A stretch of DNA of 5,361 nt from Acidobacteriaceae bacterium. Its GTDB lineage: Bacteria > Acidobacteriota > Terriglobia > Terriglobales > Acidobacteriaceae. Below, piece by piece: positions 1 to 4,500 of this stretch. Both the position numbers and the translations under genes were made by a program. Within the stretch, counting starts at the first letter, position 1. Every line of letters begins with the position of its first letter. Under the pieces are notes generated by a model, which was not told where the DNA came from, ran no database searches, and saw nothing but the letters and a program-made list of their open reading frames with translations. Location: assembly GCA_030838305.1 (NCBI GenBank), contig JAUTWY010000552.1, positions 1-5,361 on the forward strand, read 5' to 3'.

Positions 1-155
1 CCAGCCAACACCTTTAAAATCGTGATCTGAAAACTCACAGCAACGCCCCGACGCTGAAATTCTTGTCTTTTGCAATACTCGAACGTTAACGGTCGTTTAG
101 CGCTTGGTCCAGCGCTAAGCGATGCTGTCTCCGAGCTATCCAGTAAATTGCTCAT
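1..155 (-). CDS. Small hypothetical protein, N-terminal part, runs off the left edge
   Basis: Reading leftward from the ATG at 155-153, 51 codons are open and reach the window edge with no stop. The product starts MSNLLDSSETASL, continues with a basic stretch (AKRPLTFEYCKRQEFQRRG), and then a hydrophobic helix-like segment (VSFQITILKVLAG). From memory this resembles a group of small Bradyrhizobium hypotheticals in which a segment like FQI-x-ILKVLAGHP opens a winged-helix-like domain; that assignment is inference and cannot be tested here because the rest lies outside the window. There is no strong SD: only a CTCGGG precedes the ATG. It lies 60 bases downstream of the tape-measure remnant on the same strand. 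An imperfect 12-bp inverted repeat (93-104/111-122) lies inside the frame. A chance open frame is possible. Confidence 0.5.
   Translation of the reverse strand, partial: MSNLLDSSETASLSAGPSAKRPLTFEYCKRQEFQRRGVAVSFQITILKVLA
93..122. repeat. Imperfect 12-bp inverted repeat, 6-base loop
   Basis: Arm 93-104 (TCGTTTAGCGCT) and arm 111-122 (AGCGCTAAGCGA) are complementary except at one position, which would be a G-U pair in + strand RNA. The loop is TGGTCC. No T-run follows on either strand, so it is not a standard intrinsic terminator. It sits inside the frame starting at 155 on the minus strand, so part of the symmetry may be coding coincidence. Confidence 0.6.
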
Positions 156-215
156 CCCGAGGCCGGGAAACTAAGTCGCGGCGGCCTTGGCGCCGGCGCG
201 ACTGAGCGGCCACCT

Positions 216-1208
216 TCACCAACCCCCGCTTGCGCCGGTATTGCCTCTCGGCGACGGCGCTTCCGCGTCTGGAGAGCTCCGGCCGGTACTGCTGGGGCCA
301 TTCGACTGAATGTTTCCTGCGAGACTAATCGCCGCCTCGGCGCGTCTCACGACGTCGATGAGTGACGAGCCGGCGTTAATCTCGAGCTCTAGTTTTCCCT
401 CGCCAGTTACGTTGCCGTGACGGCGACGTTCAGCGGCCCCTTGTCACCGCCAACGCCTGTGCCCCACCTCATTGTGACTGTGACCTCTGGACCGGCACTG
501 TCGTAGCCCCATGCGGACTGGTAGGCATTGCGGATCGTGGCACCATGCGCGCGGCGCTTGCGGGCGCTTTCATCATCGTCGGGAAAAAGATACGGCGCGC
601 CATAGATGCCTGCGCCGAGGATGCCTAACGGGAGGAGCGCCGAGCCTGCCATCGCACCGCCATAGGGCGCGACTGCGCCGATGCCCGCGCCGATCTTGGA
701 CCAGATCGGGGCCCTGGCGGCCGTCGCGCCGGGCTTGCCCCCAGGAAACGCCTCGGAAAGTCCCTTTCCTCCCGACAGCAACAAAGCTTCGCGCGTGAGC
801 GCGGCGGCACTTCCCTGCAGCTCGGTCGCGGCAGCAGTCAATCCGCCGGCGCCGATCGATGCCCTTGGCTCCCATGACGCTAGCCGCGGTGGCGCCTGCG
901 CCCAAGAGGCCGGTGCCGATTAGTGCCCCGGTTTTGTCGGCGGCGGTTCCCTTGTCGAACGCGCTGATCCCCGCGCTCATCTTGTCGGCCAGCGCGTTCT
1001 TGCCGCTGATCACCGGGCCCAGGTTCAGGAACGACGCCGCCGCGTCCCTCAGCTGGGTCATGATCGCCGACGATGCCTGGAAGGCATCTTCCCCGCGCGC
1101 TTGCGCGGCGCCTTCCGTTCCCTTTGTCCCAGCGAGAAGAGCCTTGTCCTTCTCGCTCACACCCACCAGCATCGAGGCGAAGAAGTCCGCGACCTTTCTG
1201 TTTCCGAA
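216..1208 (-). pseudogene. Phage tail tape-measure-like protein, C-terminal remnant with two frameshifts
   Basis: Three consecutive minus-strand segments read as one phage-like protein. Segment 1 (about 1208 to 855) begins FGNRKVADFFASMLVGVSEK and ends near VMGAKGID. Segment 2 (853 to 410) carries GAGGLTAAATELQGSAAALT, glycine/alanine-rich probable membrane-associated stretches and PYLFPDDDESARKRR. Segment 3 (410 to 216) carries VTGEGKLELEINAGSSLIDV, AEAAISLAGNIQSNGP, and stops at 216-218. The breaks look like one extra base at about 854 and one missing base at about 411, after which TAA at 407-409 would end segment 2 early. About 330 residues remain, whereas tape-measure proteins are usually several hundred to over a thousand, so the N-terminus is lost. 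The alternating Ala/Gly-rich helical composition and the phage neighbour support the call; the exact family is inference. The 5' end is fused to a VapE-like fragment. Sequencing error could explain either frameshift but not the missing N-terminus. Confidence 0.65.
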
Positions 1209-1674
1209 CGGCGGTCGACTTGCCTGAACCCTGCGGTCCCTCGAGCATCAGAACGTGGTCAGCTTTGATGCCAGGGCGCACAACGCGCGCGACGGCGGAG
1301 ATGAGAAACTTTTGACCGATAGCTCTAACGTAAGCACTGTCGACTGCCCCGAGATACGTCGAGAGCCATTTATTTGTCCGCCGCACCACGGCGTCCCATC
1401 GCAGACCTTCAGCGTATTGGCGGACGGGATGAAAGGCACTGTCGTGAGCCACAGTCTCGACCGCCTGCTGAGCAGTCTCTATGCCGACGCCTATCGCTTC
1501 CCGCTGAAGCCAATCGGCTGTAAGCGCGTCGTCGCGTGGGGACCAAGCCCGCTTTGACCAACTGTTCTTTCTCTCCCAGGGCGGCGGCCCGAGCGCCAAC
1601 GTAGCAACGGCAAACTCGTCGTACGCGACGACGCCTTGCCAATCAGGAGAGGATGCGACTGAGATTTCGTTTAC
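1200..1674 (-). pseudogene. VapE-like (virulence-associated E) P-loop ATPase fragment
   Basis: Reading leftward from 1674 the frame gives NEISVASSPDWQGVVAYDEF, PPPWERKNSWSKRAWSPRDD, then FHPVRQYAEGLRWD, KWLSTYLGAVDSAYVRAIGQ, KFLISAVARVVRPGIKADHV and the Walker A motif EGPQGSGKST (P-loop codons at 1213-1239). This order is typical of the middle of VapE-domain proteins, helicase or primase-like ATPases in phages and islands. About 157 residues are left. The frame is closed by TAG at 1675-1677, only a few codons before the homology begins, so the N-terminal region is missing. After GKSTAVRK the expected continuation with Walker B is absent, and a different phage gene begins in another frame within 10 bases. 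No credible start codon or SD is present. The ATPase cannot be functional as read. Confidence 0.8.
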
Positions 1675-1691
1675 CTAGAATCAATACCTAG
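1672..1691. repeat. Direct repeat TACCTAG x2 at the edge of the phage remnant
   Basis: TACCTAG occurs at 1672-1678 and again at 1685-1691, separated by AATCAA (13-base period). It coincides with the point where VapE-like coding begins and supplies the in-frame TAG that closes the fragment. It could be a scar of deletion or integration, or chance. Confidence 0.45.
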
Positions 1692-1750
1692 GTTACCGGA
1701 ATGAATCGGCCATTCGACAGTTGCCCAAGCTTGCAATCGCCGAGCGCTGA

Positions 1751-1898
1751 TCCCATATCGATGGGGCATGACGACGAAGGCTGGCACCTTCACCAACCTG
1801 CCAAACTGCGGCAAGGTGGTTTCCACGAAAGTGGGATGTGGCCGTTTCTACGGCAAACTTAGCAGAATGGTGCCAGCCCTCGTTCTGACAGGAGGGCT
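1751..1898 (+). ncRNA. Candidate structured leader RNA (branched fold) upstream of the 1901 gene
   Basis: Base pairing visible by eye gives a compact branched structure. An upstream hairpin pairs 1751-1756 with 1761-1766 (loop ATCG). A closing helix P1 pairs 1774-1788 with 1869-1883, 14 of 15 pairs (A1778/C1879 mismatched). Inside it, P2 pairs 1792-1802 with 1810-1820 (9 of 11), P3 pairs 1821-1826 with 1831-1836 around a GAAA tetraloop (one G-U), and P4 pairs 1841-1845 with 1850-1854 (loop TTCT). P2 and P3 abut, as in a multi-way junction. The RNA ends a few bases before GGAGG at 1891-1895 and the GTG start at 1901, the position of a cis-acting leader. I do not recognise it as a known Rfam riboswitch. 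A transposon end or free-standing small RNA is possible, but no transposase is present. An open frame across 1768-1950 does not look coding. Confidence 0.5.
1875..1898 (+). promoter_or_regulatory. Potential SD-sequestering hairpin, alternative to helix P1
   Basis: AGCCCTC (1875-1881) is perfectly complementary to GAGGGCT (1892-1898) across a 10-base loop. The right arm contains most of the GGAGG SD (1891-1895) of the gene starting at GTG 1901. The left arm is part of the 3' strand of P1 in the leader RNA, so P1 and this hairpin cannot form together. If P1 forms, the SD is free; if P1 opens, the SD can be masked. The pairing is seen; the switching behaviour is inference. Confidence 0.5.
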
Positions 1899-1900
1899 AT

Positions 1901-2228
1901 GTGACAGCACCATTTCCTATCTTCCACCACGACAGCCTAATAACACGTAGAACCATCTTCTTTGGTGCTGCTGCTTCATTGATGTGTGCGTCGGCCATTG
2001 TGCGGCCCACAAATCTGATGTCAGTGCGCCGCCTGCCATTTCCGTTTGGGTCTGTAGGGTTAACGCTTGAGATTTGAGTTTTTAGAAAGAGCATTGAGAC
2101 GTGGGTGGGATGATAAGCGACATGGACCGGTAGTTGGTGGCATTTCAGAAAGTCAGGCGAGAACAGCGGTCGCATTTGCGCAGGCGCATGGATTTCTACC
2201 ACCTCATATTTTGCATATACCGCGGTGA
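1901..2228 (+). pseudogene. Small twin-arginine-motif protein gene, needs a +1 frame change
   Basis: GTG at 1901 follows GGAGG (1891-1895) with suitable spacing. The first frame gives VTAPFPIFHHDSLITRRTIF followed by FGAAASLMCASAIVR, a twin-arginine plus hydrophobic stretch, then SVRRLPFPFG, and stops at TGA 2075-2077 after 58 residues. From 2064 the +1 frame continues convincingly with LRFEFLERALRRGWDDKRHG, GGISESQARTAVAFAQAHGF and LPPHILHIPR, ending at TGA 2226-2228. Together they make a protein of about 108 residues that resembles, from memory, a Bradyrhizobium hypothetical family with an ITRRTLFxGAAAS start and an EAEARRxVAxARxxG end. An upstream TAA in the second frame (2061-2063) limits the shift to 2064-2077. 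A one-base indel is the simplest cause; ATT TGA G at 2072-2078 vaguely recalls the RF2-type +1 site. The stop lies 18 bases before the amidohydrolase start, so co-transcription is likely. Confidence 0.6.
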
Positions 2229-2246
2229 CTAAAGGGGCGTTGCTAA

Positions 2247-3098
2247 ATGGAAGTTATCAAAACTGGTCAACTTGGCAGCCAAGGTGAAGGATTGCGAGCG
2301 TCATTATCTCCGATCGCCGTTCTTCATATCCCACACTCGTCTCGGCAGGTGCCTGAGGAGGAACGCCAAGCTATCCGTTTGGATGACGCCGCCCTCAACA
2401 GCGAACTGTTGCGTATGACGGATGCCTACACGGATGAGCTGTTTCCGTCCACTCCGGTCGAAGCGGCCCGTTTGGTCTTTCCGGTCAGCCGACTGGTCTG
2501 CGATGTCGAGCGCTTCCCATCGGATGGTGACGAGCCTATGGCAGCCCGCGGTATGGGCGCAGTCTATACTCGCACATCCAGAGGCGAAGTGCTCCGAGCA
2601 CACCCGGAGGCAGCAAACCGTCAAACTGTTCTCGATCACTGGTATCGGCCGCATCACGAGATGCTGGAGCGCATGGTGACTGATGTCACTGCACGATCTG
2701 GGGTCTGCCTGATTATCGATTGCCACAGCTTCTCGTCCATTGCTCTGCCCCACGAGCCAGACCAGACCGCACCTCGCCCAGATTTCTGTATTGGTACGGA
2801 TTCATTCCATACGCCTCCGGCGCTTCGCGATGCCATCTTCGCGGCAATTGAGGACGAGGAATATTCGGTCACTGTTGACGCGCCATTTGCCGGTGCCTTG
2901 GTCCCGCTCTCATCGTGTCGAAAGGACAACCGAATCTTGTCCGTTATGATTGAGGTCAACAGGCGTCTCTACATGGATGAGGAATCCGGCATGAAGAAGC
3001 ATGACTTTGGAAGGGTAAGTGCTGTTGTTGGGCGTCTCATCGTGACCGCCGCGGAAGTTGCCGCGCAAGAGGCACCGACGCCTGTACGGGGAGCTTGA
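2247..3098 (+). CDS. N-formylglutamate amidohydrolase family protein
   Basis: The 283-residue product matches the N-formylglutamate amidohydrolase (FGase) family, metal-dependent cytosolic hydrolases whose best-known member HutG converts N-formyl-L-glutamate to formate and glutamate in histidine breakdown. Visible landmarks are LHIPHSS (residues 26-32), VCDVERFP with D86/E88/R89 where the family has a D-x-x-R type motif, LIIDCHSFSS with D158 and H160 as likely metal or catalytic residues, PDFCIGTD, and IEVNRRLYMDE near residues 235-245. Length is normal and the frame is intact. ATG 2247 is preceded by AAAGGGG at 2231-2237, a modest SD. The first ~20 residues before the conserved core are poorly conserved in appearance, so a later start is possible. 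No hut genes are nearby, so the true substrate may be another N-formyl or N-acyl amino acid and I give no symbol. The upstream small gene ends 18 bases before it. Confidence 0.88.
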   Translation: MEVIKTGQLGSQGEGLRASLSPIAVLHIPHSSRQVPEEERQAIRLDDAALNSELLRMTDAYTDELFPSTPVEAARLVFPVSRLVCDVERFPSDGDEPMAARGMGAVYTRTSRGEVLRAHPEAANRQTVLDHWYRPHHEMLERMVTDVTARSGVCLIIDCHSFSSIALPHEPDQTAPRPDFCIGTDSFHTPPALRDAIFAAIEDEEYSVTVDAPFAGALVPLSSCRKDNRILSVMIEVNRRLYMDEESGMKKHDFGRVSAVVGRLIVTAAEVAAQEAPTPVRGA

Positions 3099-3137
3099 AT
3101 TGGATATGATCCAGGCGTCGTGATCTGCCATGCGCCG

Positions 3138-3179
3138 GCCAATAGCGTAATGAGCGGTTATGGAACGGCCGCTATTGGC
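3138..3179. repeat. Perfect 10-bp inverted repeat downstream of the amidohydrolase
   Basis: GCCAATAGCG (3138-3147) is the exact reverse complement of CGCTATTGGC (3170-3179), with a 22-base loop that contains AGCGGT-type motifs repeated just outside (AAGCGGTCATT, 3183-3193). It begins 40 bases after the stop at 3098. There is no T-run, so it is a weak terminator candidate. The sequence resembles from memory the dispersed rhizobial intergenic repeat that gives spurious peptides like MSALGQKRTF; here an ATG at 3149 would give MSGYGTAAIGAKRSF. A dispersed palindromic repeat is the best guess. Confidence 0.5.
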
Positions 3180-3273
3180 GCAAAGCGGTCATTCAAAAAA
3201 CCGATGGCCTGTAAGTAGATGCGTTAGCTTCGCGCGCATTTGAATCTCAAAGTGGCGCCCGACTACCGATCAT

Positions 3274-3289
3274 GTAAGCGAGTGCTTAC
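3274..3289. repeat. Short perfect hairpin (6-bp stem, GAGT loop)
   Basis: GTAAGC (3274-3279) pairs with GCTTAC (3284-3289). On the minus strand it contains the TAA stop (3286-3288) of the 3286-3522 remnant. No T-run follows in either direction. It may be a weak end-of-gene hairpin or chance. Confidence 0.35.
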
Positions 3290-3522
3290 CCCCCTTGCGC
3301 GCGTACTTTCTCCGCGACCTTCTCAACCCTCTCGGACCACATATTGTTGTGATTTTCTGCCACCGTTCTAGCGAAGCCCGGCATAACCTCCGACCCGAAT
3401 GACACGCGATGGAAGACGATTGTCGCCGCGTGAGTACTCTCATGCGAGCGGCTTGGCGTCTTCCATCGCGCTAAAGAAGAATTGAACGGAAAGGTCGAGC
3501 AGACAGCGCGAATGTCTCCTAT
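3286..3522 (-). pseudogene. Unrecognised remnant with an HExxH motif
   Basis: On the minus strand a frame is open from 3522 (TAG at 3523-3525 closes it) to TAA at 3286-3288, 78 codons. It has no ATG, GTG or TTG near its beginning and no SD, so it looks 5'-truncated. The C-terminal half reads like real protein: VSFGSEVMPGFARTVAENHN then NMWSERVEKVAEKVRAQGG, an acidic/basic amphipathic helix. Upstream is HESTHAATIVFHRV, with HESTH (codons at 3430-3444) matching the zinc-metalloprotease HExxH pattern. However, HESTH lies inside a strong inverted repeat (3405-3470), so the match may be coincidence. A start at GTG 3405-3403 would make a 39-residue peptide. I do not recognise a family. Confidence 0.35.
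3405..3470. repeat. Long inverted repeat with 14-bp perfect arms
   Basis: CGCGATGGAAGACG (3405-3418) is the exact reverse complement of CGTCTTCCATCGCG (3457-3470). Within the 38-base interior a second pairing, GCCGC (3425-3429) with GCGGC (3448-3452), encloses TGAG/CTCA (3431-3434/3439-3442) around TACT. The whole could extrude as one long hairpin. No transposase, T-run or target-site duplication is evident. It overlaps the HExxH remnant and ends 74 bases before the secreted-protein start at 3545. Confidence 0.7.
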
Positions 3523-3541
3523 CTAAGAAAGAAAGGAGACA
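3513..3541 (+). promoter_or_regulatory. Inverted repeat containing the SD of the 3545 gene
   Basis: TGTCTCCT (3513-3520) is perfectly complementary to AGGAGACA (3534-3541), with a 13-base A-rich loop. The SD AAGGAG (3533-3538) is almost wholly in the right arm and the ATG follows at 3545. In mRNA this would mask the ribosome site, provided transcription starts upstream of 3513. Confidence 0.5.
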
Positions 3542-3544
3542 GTC

Positions 3545-3802
3545 ATGAAAGTTACAACAATCGCGCTGGCAACAGCGTTCACTCTCACAAGTACGCTGGC
3601 GCTCGCACAAACCACCGGTACCGAAGGATATGGATCAGTCGTGCAACCTTCAGTGGGTTCGTACCCCGCCACGATAGGTTCGACAAATGTAGTTCCCACC
3701 TGGAGGAACACAGGCCCCGCCGCGACTCTGCCTAGCAGCCCCACTGTTGCTCCCATGCCTGTCCCAACTCCTAGGGTGGGTGCGTCCGGGGTTCGCAGGT
3801 AG
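3545..3802 (+). CDS. Small secreted Pro/Thr/Ser-rich protein
   Basis: The 85-residue product begins MKVTTIALATAFTLTSTLALAQ, a clear Sec signal peptide: a lysine, a hydrophobic core, then an ALA-Q signal peptidase I site giving cleavage after about residue 21. The mature part is about 64 residues, rich in glycine, proline, serine and threonine (VPTWRNTGPAATLPSSPT, APMPVPTPRVG) and ends in RR, with no cysteine and no recognisable domain. It is probably periplasmic or exported and of unknown function; small proteins of this kind are frequent in Bradyrhizobium. AAGGAG at 3533-3538 fixes the ATG. The stop TAG at 3800-3802 abuts a hairpin that terminates the converging minus-strand gene. An inverted repeat covers its SD, suggesting translational control. 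Confidence 0.8.
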   Translation: MKVTTIALATAFTLTSTLALAQTTGTEGYGSVVQPSVGSYPATIGSTNVVPTWRNTGPAATLPSSPTVAPMPVPTPRVGASGVRR

Positions 3803-3827
3803 AAGAAAACCCCGCATTTCTGCGGGG
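3803..3827 (-). terminator. Rho-independent terminator for the CHC2 gene
   Basis: CCCCGCA (3810-3816) and TGCGGGG (3821-3827) form a perfect 7-bp GC stem with a 4-base loop. On the minus strand it is followed by TTTTCTT (from 3809-3803), a U-rich tail. It starts 6 bases after the CHC2 stop (3834-3836). On the plus strand there is no good U-run, though the stem directly follows the 3545 gene's stop. A second small hairpin, ACTGC/GCAGT (3829-3833/3838-3842), overlaps the CHC2 stop. Confidence 0.85.
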
Positions 3828-3833
3828 CACTGC

Positions 3834-4400
3834 CTAAGCAGTCTTCTTGGGAAAGGTGACCACGTTGGAAAGGTGAAACTCTTTCGGGAGCTTCGCCTCG
3901 GTAATTCCAATGTAGCCGGTCAACTCGGCGGTCGGAAGCCTGATAGGATTGGCGACATAGCCTTTCATCATGCCCTTGGGCGCATATCCAATCCCCAGCG
4001 GTTCGGCTGTCTCTTGGGACAACCCGAGCGCTTCCACTGTGATGTGGTCGGCTTCGAGATAATCAAGCGGGGGGAACTTGTCTTGTACAGTACTGGTACT
4101 TGTACCGTTAGACTGTACAGTACCTTGGGTTTGCTGGCCGAGCATCAAGGCCGCTGCGTCCTTTTGACTCACGCCTTTGACGTGGGAGACGAGGGCGATT
4201 TGGTCGCCACCGGCCTTAGACGGGAAGCAATGAAAGAGGTTCTTGGCGGGGGTAATGACGATCGCCCGCGGGCCTCCACCACACACCGGGCAGGGCGCCC
4301 GCAACTGCGAGCGTTCTTCCGTGGTTTTCAAATTCAGTAGCTTAGCCGCCTGCTCGATGGAGCAGCGCGCCTTTTTCTCAGCGAAGTCGATGAACGACAT
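3834..4400 (-). CDS. CHC2-type zinc-finger, DNA primase-like protein
   Basis: The 188-residue product starts MSFIDFAEKKARCSIEQAAKL, as do CHC2 zinc-finger proteins of rhizobial phages and islands. Residues 33-66 carry the finger: C37PVC40, a beta-hairpin-like stretch with TPAKNLF, then H57-C58 and GGD at 64-66. The classical C-x2-H-x16/17-C-x2-C becomes C-x2-C-x17-C-x2-S, so the fourth ligand is serine (S61). Residues 89-108 form a Thr/Ser/Gln-rich linker. The C-terminal part (YLEADHITVEALGL, GIGYAPKGMMKGYVANPIRL) matches the small domain after the finger in this family, which is far shorter than DnaG and lacks most of the catalytic Toprim core. It may bind DNA in mobile-element replication. 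ATG 4400 follows AGGAG (4412-4408). It is transcribed divergently from the 4501 gene and ends at a terminator. Confidence 0.8.
   Translation of the reverse strand: MSFIDFAEKKARCSIEQAAKLLNLKTTEERSQLRAPCPVCGGGPRAIVITPAKNLFHCFPSKAGGDQIALVSHVKGVSQKDAAALMLGQQTQGTVQSNGTSTSTVQDKFPPLDYLEADHITVEALGLSQETAEPLGIGYAPKGMMKGYVANPIRLPTAELTGYIGITEAKLPKEFHLSNVVTFPKKTA
4084..4123. repeat. GTAC-rich direct and inverted repeats inside the CHC2 gene
   Basis: TGTACAGTAC occurs at 4084-4093 and 4114-4123. Between them GGTAC-TT-GTACC (4095-4106) is a perfect dyad. The block encodes the TVQSNGTSTSTVQD linker (residues 94-107), so it could be low-complexity linker expansion or a protein-binding cluster. Confidence 0.55.
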
Positions 4401-4434
4401 GGCAGCTCTCCTGTTTGTGATGAACTAAGCTGCC
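4401..4434 (-). promoter_or_regulatory. Inverted repeat enclosing the SD of the CHC2 gene
   Basis: On the minus strand GGCAGCT (4434-4428) pairs perfectly with AGCTGCC (4407-4401), which abuts the ATG at 4400. The 20-base loop contains AGGAG (4412-4408). The stem would sit exactly between SD and start codon and could hinder or position initiation. Confidence 0.45.
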
Positions 4435-4462
4435 TTCAATCGTACCATGCCCGAATATTGCC

Positions 4463-4492
4463 CCTATTTCCGCGTTACGCGGACATAGGAGG
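4463..4492 (+). promoter_or_regulatory. Strong hairpin overlapping the SD of the 4501 gene
   Basis: CCTATTTCCGCG (4463-4474) and CGCGGACATAGG (4478-4489) pair at 11 of 12 positions around a 3-base loop (TTA). The SD TAGGAGG (4486-4492) overlaps the 3' arm, so its first half would be base-paired. The inner TCCGCG/CGCGGA is perfect. As DNA it could also be an operator between the divergent 4400 and 4501 genes. Confidence 0.6.
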
Positions 4493-4500
4493 ATCATGCA

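Noticed and set aside
880..1200. Continuation of the VapE frame beyond the P-loop
   Set aside because: After GKSTAVRK the residues become arginine/glycine-rich with no family resemblance, while the tape-measure frame is coherent over the same bases.
1768..1950. 60-codon plus-strand open frame (MTTKAGTFTNLPNC...)
   Set aside because: No SD; most of it is the paired structure of the leader RNA and it overlaps the better-supported GTG 1901 gene in another frame.
1897..2202. 101-codon minus-strand open frame (MVEIHAPAQM...)
   Set aside because: It is antisense to both halves of the 1901-2228 gene, which make better protein sense, and has no clear SD.
2078..2246. Possible sigma-70 promoter before the amidohydrolase
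   Set aside because: TTGCGC at 2176-2181 has no -10-like hexamer at proper spacing, and the stretch up to 2228 reads as coding.
3747..4340. 197-codon plus-strand open frame opposite the CHC2 gene
   Set aside because: It lies antisense to a gene with recognisable zinc-finger motifs, SD and terminator, has no SD, and crosses the terminator; its composition looks like a reverse-strand shadow.
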